Positions 1-11,450 of a stretch of 64,000 nt of DNA are shown here, piece after piece. The notes under the pieces were generated by a model. That model worked only from the letters and a program-made list of their open reading frames with translations, did not search any database and was not told the DNA's origin. Numbering within the stretch: the stretch's first letter is position 1; every line of letters starts with the position of its first letter. Both the position numbers and the translations under genes were made by a program. Origin of the DNA: Dastarcus helophoroides (Eukaryota; Arthropoda; Insecta; Coleoptera; Bothrideridae). Location: NCBI GenBank assembly GCA_028583605.1, contig CM053330.1, positions 21,230,129 to 21,294,128 on the forward strand, written 5' to 3'.

Positions 1-779
1 ATTTTTTGTGGTTTTGGACTGTCCTTATTTTTTGAATTAAGAATCAATATGATTCTTAATCATATGGACTAGTAGAGATATTATATTTTAACTAAGTGAT
101 GTATTAGAGATCATGAAGTAGATGGACCGCGATGAGTCATTTGTAGGCATCTAAATTCTGGAATTTTTTAGAGCTTTCCCGAATGGAAACCTTGCGAAGA
201 AGTGCCCGATTTAAATACACGCGCACCCGTATGGTGATTCATTCAGTGCGAGATTCAGTATTTAGTAATTAATGTTATTCATTATTGTAGTAGTTAAAAT
301 TGTTTTAAATCCACGACATATTAAAAAACGAAGCTAACGCATAATAACTAGTGTCAGCTAGCAAAGGGATTGCTCTAATGCACAGACCAACAGGTTTAAA
401 CACTTATCATATTTAGAGTTTGGAAGCCAAAGACCGGTTTCCACCTTGTTAGAACTCGTTAGTTTGGTATATCCAACCCGAATGCCGACAAATACCTGAA
501 AGTAAATACTATAGAATCAACGAATGTCCTTCGTGCTACTCCCTAAGTACCGCCACCTATTAATCCATAGAGAAACTGTGGACAAGTCCAAAAAATGTCG
601 TATGCAAGTAAAGTGCAACCCATAGGTAGCCGAACCAACTGTGGAAACAAACGCTTAGCAAAGCGGTTACTCTCCAGAAGACAAGATTCTAATGCACAGA
701 TCAATAGATTTGAACATTTATCAGATTCAGAGTTTGAAAGAGGCACATATTAGAACATTAACGGCAAAAGCTGCTTACA
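1..779. other. Degenerate repetitive DNA with a partial internal duplication
   Basis: No intact gene is seen. A stretch near 361-415 (CTAATGCACAGACCAACAGG and its flanks) recurs in diverged form near 690-740, and a stretch near 445-500 recurs near 2555-2610, so this is repetitive material. Because it lies directly upstream of gypsy gag and protease remnants, it may be the leader and gag region of the same old retrotransposon, but every frame is broken by stops. Short open frames here are not credible genes. Confidence 0.35.
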
Positions 780-1595
780 ATAATTTCAGAATCCGGGATA
801 TCACACACGCTAAGAAAGGTAAATATCGAAGAGAATACAGATAATCTGTTGGTAGAGAGTATTAAACATTTACTGAGGGAATCCAGAGGTAAACCCATAT
901 GAAATATGACATGCTACCGCTGCCGCAAATCCGGATTCTTCAAGAGAAACTGGAGATCAGCCCCAAGAAGTCAACAACCACCGCAGGAAAACTAAAATCA
1001 TAACTAATTAACTATTAACGATAAATACAAGAAGATATATAAAATCAGCCAGCGAGAAAGTAATGTCACTGCTCCTCAAAACTGTTACGGAAGATAGTGG
1101 GCCAATTATAGGGAAAGCGGGTGTAACGATTCGATTGGGAAACTAGGGGTTGCACATGGAGTGCTGGTGGTGGACATCGAGGACTAGCTGAGGGTGGACA
1201 TAATTAGATAAGACGAGTTTATGTTCGATCCAGGACAGAACATCTTAAGGATTGAAAATGAGGAAATTGTTCTGACCATACCCAAGGATGCCTCAAAGAA
1301 GGTAAGACTGTTTGCCTGCTTGATAGCTGTGGTGCAGGAAAACATTAAAAACTGCTTATGGCTGTAATAGGAGATTTCGGCTGCCATTTTGGATTTATTG
1401 AACTGACTTTGACATTACCAAGAATTTACTAGTGGCCAGCTCCGTGGTTAGAACATCCAAGAAGGTGCCTATGAGAGTTTACAACGACTTTCCAACAGCA
1501 CAGTCGTTCAAAAAAGGCAGAACTCCGAATTCAACATAAAATCAACATCGGTGCTGCAGCACCTATTCGTTAACCACCAAAGATTTACCCGCAGC
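780..1595 (+). mobile_element. Degenerate Ty3/gypsy retrotransposon fragment (gag end and protease region)
   Basis: Positions 912-953 encode CYRCRKSGFFKRNW. This has the spacing of a CCHC gag zinc knuckle, but the His has become Phe and the last Cys has become Trp. From about 1181 to 1590 the DNA is clearly homologous, with many indels, to 25880-26490 in the second gypsy copy: the stretch that reads ILGID in the intact frame there, then the linker leading to reverse transcriptase. No long open frame survives. The copy stops before the RT palm, near 1595. It is the oldest-looking of three related gypsy remnants in the window. Confidence 0.7.
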
Positions 1596-1980
1596 GAAAC
1601 AACAATAACAATAAGGTACTTAACATGCTGGTAATTTGCTGAATAAGTTCGGCAACAATGCAGGACAGATGTACATAGTGAAAAATTGAATGTTGTTTGC
1701 TTCCCTTTTAGTTTATCTACTTTGATAGATTTAGTAAGGGTCACCAAATATGTGAGGAAGAGTACCCCACAAAAGACTTACTAAATATACTAGTTTTTAA
1801 TATATTAATATTTTTATAAGTGTGCTGTTTTTATTTATTTTTGTAACATTTTCATAACATAATTTTTTTCTTCTGACCTTGCTCTATTTAAATATATGCA
1901 AATGACAATTTTTTTCGATTACCTCTTTAAATGTATCAATGAACAAAAATTAATTAAATCAATTTATACTTCTGGGAAAA

Positions 1981-2060
<80 letters not shown>

Positions 2061-3038
2061 TGGTAAGTAAGGGTTGAATGTTTAAATGTGCTTTAAAATT
2101 TTAAAATTGAGGTGGAAACGGCTTAGGAGATTGAAAGAGTTGTATCAGTAAGTCATTTTGGTTCTTTTTAATATTATAATATTGAAACTTGTCAAATAAT
2201 CGCAGTGATCACAATGGTTGAAGTCCGTTAAAAAAACAACGAAACGAAAGGCAATATGCGATCAATATCGGTACACAGCCTAAAAATAGAAACACCGGGA
2301 GTGTTTGCTACGAATCGGACGCCAAGTAGGCGGCCCACCTCCTTATGTATACCGTCTAGCAACATCCCTGATAGACGCGTATAAAATTGCGCATGGTAGA
2401 TTGTAAGTAAAAACTCGTTGCGCTTTTAACTGAATCTCCTTTGCTATTAAGATTGTAACAGCCGATAATAATACTATTTACATGGACATAAAACCGTTAT
2501 CTCCGCCCCCTCCCCGTATTGCGCATTGACGCCTGACCGAGACTCAATCTTATTAGGTCTTGTTAGTTTGACATACCCAACTCGAATGCTGACAAATTTT
2601 CCAGCCCGAATTCTCTTAGAAATGGACTTCGTCCAAGTGATACGTAGGTATAGTACCACCTATCGGCGTGTGAAAGAAACTTGAATAGCTCCAAGAACCA
2701 TTTTACAAATTAATCATGCCTCCCTTCCTCCTTAGGCTGACGGAAAATTGTTATGGTATCGATATTTTCGTAGTAGAATAACCCGTCGCACAATGTATTG
2801 CAGTACCAGTAGAGAAAAACTCAGACAAAGATAATGATAAGTAATCTTTAGTCGCTAGGGAACATTATTCTTCAAAAGTTCTTAATTACATTTAGATAGT
2901 CATAAGCAATGATTCATTTTATGCAGAATTTTTTAATATAATCAATAAAGGGAAGCCAAACAATTTAAATATCACTTAACTTTCTCTTAAGTTAATTTCT
3001 CTCTGTCGATTGTCTGGTTTCCTCTTGCGCCACAATTT
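1596..3038. other. Intergenic DNA with a microsatellite and a short dispersed repeat
   Basis: No gene is supported. The stretch contains the (CT)n microsatellite listed separately and a fragment near 2555-2610 that resembles 445-500. The remainder is AT-rich and shows no coding signal I can recognise. Confidence 0.5.
1981..2058. repeat. (CT)n microsatellite
   Basis: An almost uninterrupted CT dinucleotide run of nearly 80 bases, with interruptions near the start (TCGC) and middle (CGT). It is a simple sequence repeat, expected to vary in length between individuals. Confidence 0.97.
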
Positions 3039-3046
3039 GAACTGGC

Positions 3047-6000
3047 TAGGGTTTACAATACCGAACTAAAATCTGAATACCGGTATTTGATATTTGAAAT
3101 TTGAAATATCGGGATACCGGTATTAAAACCGGTATTATTAATAAAAAATTTACTAGTTATATTTTTACTTACCTCAGTTGTTATATTGACTTTTTAACAA
3201 ATAATATATGAAATCCAATAAATATTGTTCTGAAATGAGTAGATATTATTGATTTTATTACATAGAGAGTAGGAGTAGATCGATACAAAAAAACCGTGCA
3301 AGTAAAAAAAAGTACATATTAAATTCTATGTTACATTTTACATATAATAGGCTCGTTAGCATTATATACTTAAAGAAGCAAAAAATATAATTAAATTGAA
3401 AGTATTTATGAAATAATATTAATAACTTGCGTTTTGTTTATTAAAGTATGCTCTTAAAAAACATAAACAATCAATCGTTTCATCATCAAGCGAGGACCGA
3501 ATTTTCGTACAAATATAACCAGCCGCCGAAAAAGCTCTTTCTGATTCTACACTTGTCGGCACTATTGTCATTGAGAAATCATACACATTTTGTAAATACG
3601 TTCCTTTTGTTCCTGTTTTTTCAAAAAAAGTAATTTCATCTTTTATTTTTTGTTCCAGACCTGGAATTTTTTTAAACGCAGGCACGGATGAAGTATTTAG
3701 TGTTTTGTCTATTGCTGCCTGTAGTTTTTTCTTTAATGCATTTGCGTTTACCTTGTCAGATTCTAATACTGTTTCATTACTAATTTGGGAAGATATTGGA
3801 AGGGATGTTTCTTGCACAACTTCCATATCTTCTGTATCTTTTAGATTTTCATGTATGAGCCGTTTAGTTAAGCTTACAATTTTTTTTAATGATTGTAAAT
3901 TTGGATATGCGTTAAAATACTTCTCCAACATCTTGTGAGCCCTTTTGCAGATACTGAAGTATTTGTGATAATTCAGTTCGTCGCAGTAAAATTCGAGATT
4001 TTAATGCTTCCAATAATTCTAATGCAATTGCAGATTTTTGCTGGGAAAGAGTATCTAACATAAATGTTAAAGAAGCGCCAGCCGTCAAAAGATTTGCATC
4101 TTTTCGGCATAATGCATTTACTGTTAATTTTACAGGAGTAAGAGCAGCAATAATTGAAGATAATAAATTAAATTCTTCGTCAGAAAAATGAATATCGGAA
4201 CTAATGTCAATAAGCGCTTTTTGAATACAAAATTTAATTTCTTCAAATTTTTCTAAGATAAATAACATACTGTCCCATCTTGTTTGACAATCTAATTTTA
4301 GCGCTGTTTCTTTACCTAATTGTTCTCTCACGTACTTTTGTAAATATTTATCATTTTTAGAAGGTGATTTTTTAAATGTTTTCACTACTTTCCGAATTTT
4401 CGAAACTAGGGATGATATACCAATATGTCTAATATTTATATTACTTGTAGTAATACTAGCACCTAACTCTATAAAAATTCCATTATCATCTTCTTCGTCG
4501 TTATCATCGTCATCGTCAACATCATTAACATCATTATAATTTTGCTCCACAACATCAATATCCACACTCGGGTTCAAAGTTGACTTATACAAAACATCAG
4601 TAATTGCTAAATTTATGCAATGTGCCATACATTGTTGATGTTCAGCCTCTATAATTTTTCCTAATTTTACCATAACCGACGCACCGTCAGTAGATACTCC
4701 AACTATGTCTTTAGATATATCTAAATTAAAATCTTTCAATTTTTCTTCTACATGGGATAAGCATTTTTCTGCTGGAACGGATCCGTAAGCGCGCACTAGT
4801 CCGATATTCCACATTGTTCCTCCAACAGAATGTGCATTAATGTTTATGAAGCGCCGATTACGAATAGATGTCCATTCGTCAAATGTGATACTGAAACGTT
4901 TACCTTCAGATTTCAGTCTAGAAATTTCATGCACTGTAGACTGTTTAATAATTTTACTATTTTCAAGTACCATATTTCTAATAGTGACTGCAGATTTTGG
5001 TATGTCTTTGAATCCTCTAGCCTTTAAGCCTTCTCTTATGTCATACGATTTTATAAAAATATTAAAAGATAAACCATCGCGAGTTGTCATTCGGGCAAGC
5101 ACTTCTAAAAGTTTTTCGTTTTTATTATTTTTAAGATAATTTGTTATTAACAATTTAGGCTGTTTAGAAACACTTGATTCGACATCATGGGAAGATTCAC
5201 ATTTCCTTTTAAGATTTAGTCCATGTATCGTTTTTAAGTGAGTATGAAGGCCACTTGTGTATCCTCCTGTACACTTTTATTTCTTTCGCGCACCTTTTAC
5301 ATTTAACAACCTGTCCGTTTTTTTCAATCAAAAAATGATTCCAAACTGACGTTTCGTCCTGTCCTTTTCGGTGCTCCGTAAATGTATTCATCTTTCAGGG
5401 GGTACAGCAGTTTATGCCTATTAATTTTAATATTTGTAAATTAATTACACTCTAACTTACATTAATACAAATATAAACTTACCGTATCATATAATTCACA
5501 TGGATTAATCAGTATTTAAATACCGTTATATAATTTTCAATTATTAGAAATAAAACCAGAAAACAAGTGCACATAATCCACACACCACAAGACACAACGG
5601 AATGAAAAATAAAATTGAAAATATAAAATATAATTTTTACTTGTAAACACTACAGCTGATTTGCAAAATTAAACAATCTAATCTAAACTATTTAATAATT
5701 TTTGTGTTACACACTTTATGTATTTGTATAAATGAGACCTATTCATTGGGTAGTAGACGTAAAACATAAACAATTAGTAAATTTCTTATTATAGTTTAAA
5801 ATATCTGGTAAATTTTATTTTTACATGATAAATATTAGAACACTGCGTTTAATGTTATTAAAAAAGCAAAAATAAAACATCAGATATTTTAACTACAACG
5901 GGAAAGTTTAGTTTTATGTAACATAAATTACATGATAAAAGGTATAATACAAAAATAAGGTCGAAAAATGCTTTATTAGTTCACATTTACAAATAAAACA

Positions 6001-6313
6001 GAAATTTATCTATTTTTTAAGAAAAATATAATACTTTTAATTTAATTAGTATACTAACTTAAATCTATTCATATATATTAAATAAAACCAATCACTAGAA
6101 ATGAAATTGTTTGTTTATCTTCAAAAAAGATTTCTTGTAATTAATTAATATTATTTTAAATTAGATTTATATTGTGCACAAATTCAATTTTTATCAACTA
6201 ATGTAATACCAAAATACCGGTATTTTTACATAAATACCGGTTTTTAATACCGGACAAAAATCGTCCGAGATTCCGGTATTCGGGATCCCGGAATCCCGGT
6301 ATTGTAAGCTCTA
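3047..6313 (-). mobile_element. hAT-superfamily transposon, full length with target duplication
   Basis: The ends read TAGGGTTTACAATACCG on the left and, reverse-complemented, TAGAGCTTACAATACCG on the right. This 17-bp terminal inverted repeat has two mismatches. The element is flanked by a perfect 8-bp direct repeat GAACTGGC (3039-3046 and 6314-6321), the target-site length of hAT elements. Several ACCGGTATT-type motifs lie within about 100 bp of each end, consistent with the subterminal repeats hAT transposases bind. A transposase lies on the minus strand, close to the left end. The exact duplication suggests a fairly recent insertion, although the gene is already broken. Confidence 0.93.
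3419..5391 (-). pseudogene. hAT transposase with BED zinc finger (frameshifted)
   Basis: This would cut and paste the surrounding element in the nucleus. Read on the minus strand, the start at 5391 opens a BED-type finger (WNHF, then CKRC; the HTHLKTIH pair follows in a different frame near 5240-5280), so a one-base indel splits the finger. The main frame (about 5153-3912, 413 codons) shows the RNase H-like fold: TFDEW (first Asp), VSTDGASVM (second Asp), AHCINLAI, and TRWDSM followed by LEKFEE (likely last acid). A second frameshift near 3930 moves the C-terminal dimerisation segment (VPTSVESERAFSAAG, then FLRAYF) to another frame. Gene length and domain order are normal for the family. Two indels and no other obvious loss suggest recent inactivation. 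Confidence 0.9.
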
Positions 6314-6321
6314 GAACTGGC

Positions 6322-7199
6322 GCCTGCTCCAAACTCAACAGCTCCGTATTTTACGTGAATGCACACCTCTCGTTTCCTACTCGGATTTTCTACGGGGCCG
6401 ATTAAAAATGTGCAAGCGTTCGAAATCAGATGTCGACGAAAACATCAGAGTGTATCCGTTAAATGTATACGTTGAAAGTGTGAGAGAATTGTCCGTTTTC
6501 ATCGCGCGTCCCAATTCGAACTGATGCATGCGCCAAACTCACCAGTTCCTTGGGCTTTAACCTTATCGGATGAAAACAGCTTTCGCTTATCGAAAGAATA
6601 GGTAGATGGCAATATAGAAGTATTAAATATACATATGTATCTAGGTGTAGTATGAGCACTTTAAAATTTCTATGCGCTTGCGTCGATGAACCGGCAGTCC
6701 TGCTCTAGCCACTACGGAGACTCCATTTATTTCTATTACCTATAGTTAGACAAACGAGGATAATTTGAAACATGAAATTGAAAGATGGCCAAATGTATGG
6801 CAGAAAAATGGTATGATACTGAATTGAAAAAATTTTAAGCGCGGTACCAAAAATGTATTGGAAAAAATGTAAAAAAAAACGTTCTTTTTTAGTTATCAAA
6901 AATATGTTGGGTTGCCACGCTTTATTTGGTTGTCAAAAATATTTGATCGCATAAATCTTTTATTACATACTAGGCGCTAGAGATGTCAGCAGCGGACCTG
7001 ACGAAAGGCGGCCTGATGAGGAACTGATGTCGGATAGCGTAAATTTGGAAAAAATAAAAAAATCGAAATGGGTTTTAATCGAATTTTTTTTTAGAAAATA
7101 GGCTGTAAATATAGGGACATGTATTGTGAACCATTGTCGAAACCGCAGTGAACACATTAGTGAAGGAAAATCAAGAGTTTAATTCTTTGGGTAGGTAAA
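6322..7199. other. Intergenic DNA, no gene recognised
   Basis: No coding region is supported. The stretch near 6585-6640 (ending in ATATAGAAGTATTA) resembles the stretch near 43975-44025, so at least part is a dispersed repeat. Several short minus-strand open frames show no family motif. Confidence 0.4.
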
Positions 7200-7490
7200 A
7201 ATAAAATATATAAATATTCAATTATCGGCGTGCGCGCGTCACCGTTTCACTGCAATCATCACGTGTTTACAGCACCGGCTTAACAATATTGTACACAGGT
7301 GTCGCGTTTCATCTAGATAGTTAGAACCGTTATGCGGCAAGTTTCCTATTTTTAAATTTTACTTAATCCGGCCATGTCAAAGAGAAGTAGGATGCAACGC
7401 CCCACTTCCCCGGAATTTACATTCAGCGGTTCACATGTTACGAGATTGAAACGTTCAGTCTATTTACTCTCTGAAGGAATGCAATTCATC
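7200..7490 (+). repeat. Dispersed repeat, copy 1 (also at 15913-16215)
   Basis: From AAATATTCAATTATCGGC onward the sequence matches 15913-16215 along most of its length, with scattered substitutions and small indels (for example GGCTTAACAATAT, then GTTAGAACCGTTA, then CGTTCAGTCTATTTA). It has no coding frame. The second copy abuts the 3' LTR of a gypsy element. Confidence 0.8.
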
Positions 7491-9779
7491 CTTTGTCCAT
7501 CTTAATTGTTGTTCCATTGAAATGAAAAGCAATTAGGACTGTTGATGATAAACATCTGGGTTGTAATCGACCCAGGGACATATGCGTTATCGGACGCTCG
7601 ACATTACTCACCGTTTGTTCATCCCAATTGGCCTTTCATGCAGTGCAATTAAGATGATAAACGTCCTGTTATTCATCGGGGTGTAATTATCCTATCAATT
7701 GTATATTTGAATTTCTGTCTAGCAATTTTTTTGTCTATCGTTAAGTGTCGTCAGAAAGATGAATATACGGCATAAGTATATGCTTTCTGCAGTCATCCAC
7801 AAATGTTTTATCGTAATGGCCGGCCCTGCCGGTGTGTCAAAAGTTCTAAATTAACCATCTACCATAGACCACTGCCACAATAAAAACACCCCTATGGAAT
7901 GATTACAGATCCAGCGTGGAGGGGGAATAAGAAAAAACTTTTCTACGTTTAGTATGTCAGTGGCAATAAAGCTACATAATAATAGTGAAGATGAGAGTTC
8001 ATATTTCGTCGATGTAGGAGATGGTTTTCTCCTATCACGTGAATATCTATTTTGCGCAAAAGGATATTGTGCATCGAGGTTTGCTTTAGGCACTACCGAC
8101 ATGTTTCTAACAGAATGTCCAATAGGAGATTATTTTCTTATACATATGTCGACTTTTGTCTCCTTTCAATCTCTTACCACACATAGCCCTTTTGAGTCCA
8201 ACAAATTTGACAATGGCTATCGTTAGTGTAAGGGATAAAGGACAGTGAAAACCTCTTTAGGCGCGTTGAGTTACTTTTTATAGGGAGATAACTTACGGTT
8301 TCACGTCACAATTACACTCATTGTCGTTACCAAGATGCTCTAAACATTTACAGCATTATGTTGCTATAAATAAGATACGTAATAGAACTGAAAAAAGCGT
8401 GGTCGGCATCCGGGTTTGAACTCGCGACCCACCACACAAGATGTAATAGTCCTATTCATTGCGACATACCCGCTTGATCAATTAAAGGTTTAACTCGCTC
8501 TATAACCTATCATTACGCCTACAATATACAGATCAGGAAAGTTGAACACATAATATAATGGGAGATTTAATATTCAGAGCGTATCGGTAGGATAGATGGG
8601 CGAGCCTTGTATTCCCCTGCACCGAACCAATTGAACAAAGAGCGGAAAGATATTGATATTCCTTAGCGACTGGGACTAGCACACAACAATTATAAGACTA
8701 TTTGCATTATATACATGTTCCTTTTGTTCGTTGGTTTAATAACCCTTTGTGCCCCCTGAACCGAAAGAATAACTGCTATTTATTGGTAAACAAATTATAT
8801 AAATAAACGGGTTTACTTCAGCAAAGTAGGAGAGTACGTTTAGAGGATCTGAAGACGAAACGAGAGATTTAGGAAAAGATTTTCCTTAGCGTTCTAGATG
8901 GATAGTTAACCATTTTCCTTATCTGTGTAAGTTAAATGGCTACATGCAAAGGGTGTATATATACTATGCATTGTTTAAATAAGGTTAGTTGGCACTATAA
9001 AAAACACCTTATTAAATGATGTAAATATATGATAAATTATTGATTAACAAATAAGAAATTATCGGTTTATATCTTAAAAACACGTGATGCGTTTATTATT
9101 ACAATTCTAAAATTGCAATATTCTGCTCAATCAACGAATGACAAGCCATGACGGTTTTAATTATGACATCACTTATTGAGCCTAACCAACGATTGCCACT
9201 TGGCTAGTGTTTATCTTTGGCTATTGTATCTGTCTTTACATGTTTCTGTGATGCTTTTGTTCTTTTTATATTGAAGTATGGACTGGTTTAGTTTTGTGTC
9301 GACTGTAAATGCTTCGATCCCAAACCTTCGACTAGAATTCATTATTTCATATGAAAATTTTAACACGCTATGTTTAACCTTTTTTTTACATTTTCTGGGG
9401 ACCGATTGTAGACCCTACCACCTAGATTTAAAATCCTTTGTAACTTCCACAAGTTTGTTCGAGTCTCAGTCCGCATTGTATATCCCTGCCAGGATCAACA
9501 TCTGAACTACACTCATTCCTTTCAGATGTTTTCTGTTCTTAATGTTTCTTTGCCAGTCAGATTATATTTGTATCTGGCAAGGTTTAGACAAACACACACA
9601 AAATGAGTAAACTTGTTTCCTTTTTAATTCCACAGTCGACATCGGTTGCTTTCTGCTATATTAAGTTTCACCAGGTGTTCCTTAAAGTTCCCGTGACCAG
9701 TACTTTGCTTAGTCTGCTTTTGTTCATTGCAATAAGATCTTGAACCGCTGATTGCAGGGATTTATCAATCAGTATTATT
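7491..9779. other. Intergenic DNA, no gene recognised
   Basis: No gene can be supported. An open frame at 7954-8226 (90 codons, + strand) has no recognisable motif and is overlapped by an open frame on the other strand. The tRNA-like piece at 8388-8475 is listed separately. Otherwise only AT-rich sequence is seen. Confidence 0.4.
8388..8475 (-). repeat. tRNA-like / SINE-like fragment
   Basis: On the minus strand the sequence GAGTTCAAACCCGG resembles a Pol III B box (GTTCRANNC). A weaker A-box-like stretch lies about 45 bases upstream and a T-run follows downstream. Stem pairing of a true tRNA cloverleaf is poor, so this is more likely a tRNA-derived retroposon fragment or tRNA pseudogene. 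Confidence 0.4.
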
Positions 9780-10160
9780 GCGTGCCTGCAGGTGGTTAGG
9801 TCGTTCAAATGAGCTCATTGCCTTCATGCCATCTGTTCGGTGAGAATTTCCACAGAGCCTCCTATTACTAGTTCGTCGGCGATCTCGTTGCTGTGTATAT
9901 TGCCACCATAAGTGTAACCTTGTTGGTTTCTCCCAGTCTATTAAGGATTTGCACACAGTCCCACACTACGGTCGAATAGGTAGTATGCCCCTCTAGGGCA
10001 TTTAACGCTGCACGGGTTTTCGTGCAGATTTAGATTAAGTGACGGGGCGTCATGTTGATTTGGAAATTTGCGCATTCTCCAATAGCCCATACTTAAGTCA
10101 TGAAGACCGAAGCCCCATTGCAATTGCTGTAACTATTGCCCGGCCTATAGATCCCACGTC
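9780..10160 (-). pseudogene. LINE (R1/Jockey/I-type) RNase H domain fragment
   Basis: Read on the minus strand, broken frames give CVQILN-like, then NRLGETNKVTL, and after a shift GNIHSNEIADELVIGGS. This matches the end of the RNase H domain of non-LTR retrotransposons, where a VTL-WVPGH-GxxGNExADELA run is typical. The WVPGH segment itself has been lost or deleted. Stops and shifts are frequent and no reverse transcriptase is seen nearby, so this is an old fragment. The assignment rests on motif recognition alone. Confidence 0.5.
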
Positions 10161-10855
10161 TGTATCTTCCTCTGAGGCTGGATCTGTTTGTAAACCATAC
10201 GTCATTTCATTAACCTACCACGGTTTCTGGTTTTTTCCAATCTTTTCTGTTCGGAATCTCGAACATAATGCATGCAGGATGCATTAAATATGCAGGATGC
10301 ATATTTAGCGCTACCTCTAGAGCTTCTGTTGGGGTAGTATAAATAGTCGCTATAACAACCCTTAGGTAATATCGAACGTTACGTGCACTTATTTGGTTGC
10401 TCTACAAATGACGTCACCATCTGTTAACATGGCGGCTCGTGTTTCTGCTCCAATTTAAATAGATGAATTCTATTTCTTTGTATAAAGCCATATTATTTAA
10501 GGGAAATAAAAAGTTATAGGGAATAATACAGCAGTATGAATATTTTAGGACAATTTAAAAATAAGAATCAAATACCTCATTCCCACAATATCGCACAGTC
10601 AACAGGGCCAATGGCAGCTTGTCCTACAGGCTGCGCGCACCTCTTCGTGAAGTGATTCATTTGTTTTCTGTTAAAGATAAAAATTTATTTATAAATGCCA
10701 TATATTACTAAAAGTACGATTTATTGCATTTTTAAGTACAAAATAATGATATCTTAATTTATAATTCCTTGCAAGTGGCTCGCAATAAAGTACAATACTA
10801 TTTTGATTTGCGTAATATTATAACGCTCAACTAGAAGTACGATGCAACCCTAAAG
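10161..10855. other. Intergenic DNA, no gene recognised
   Basis: AT-rich sequence with no coding frame of substance. One TGACGTCA octamer occurs at 10409-10416, one of eight in the window. Confidence 0.4.
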
Positions 10856-11450
10856 GGTTGCTAAGGTCACTATGTAAGGTAACTCTAATTATTCTACGAA
10901 GGAAACCCAAAAAAGACAGGAATTTCGTCATAACTTCTTTATTTCTTAATATTTTTACACCAAATTTTGATCACTTTCAAAGTATCCTCCTTGACCACAA
11001 CGCACCTGTGCAAACGATCTTTCACTGTTCAAAATATTTTTCAAATTCACTTATCGGAATGTTCTTCGGGCCTTCCAGCGATTTTTGTTTTACCTTCTCC
11101 ACAGTGGCAAATCTCTTTCCTCTCGTATCCCTCTTGAATCTGGGGAACAAAAAGAAATCACAGGTGGCTAAATAATTGGCGTCATCCCGTTTTTAGTCAA
11201 AAACTGCTTTACGGGGAGAATGATGTGGCCGGCGTTGTCATGATGCAACAACTACTCGCTTGTGCGCCAAAGATCTGCCCTTTTCTTACGGATACTCTTC
11301 CTCAATCTTTTTAAAACCCCCAAGAAGAACTTCTGGTTGACAGTTTGAGCCGGGGTACAAACTCCGCGTGACGTTTTCGTCACTTCTTGACGTTGAGGGG
11401 CGTCCTGAACAGGGTTAGTTTTTAAAAGGTGAAAACTACTTGTAGACACT
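10856..11450 (-). pseudogene. Mariner-family transposase fragment (degenerate)
   Basis: On the minus strand 11390-11252 reads RGVCTPAQTVNQKFFLGVLK followed by RLRKSIRKKRADLW. This is the typical mariner segment leading to the second catalytic Asp, with RG-x-PxGQTVN and LRxxIRxKRxxLW. Downstream on the same strand, in shifted frames, come HHDNA (second Asp), FCFPDSRG-like sequence, RFATVEKVKQKSL and FEKYFEQWK, in the order of a mariner C-terminus. Multiple frameshifts and stops are present. Inverted repeats were not located. Confidence 0.75.

Noticed and set aside
1..779. 5' LTR of the first gypsy remnant
   Set aside because: The sequence does not clearly match the LTR at 15629-15912 and no TG...CA boundaries with a primer-binding site could be fixed.
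7954..8226. 90-codon open frame on the + strand
   Set aside because: No recognisable motif, overlapped by a similar frame on the other strand, and no splice or promoter support.
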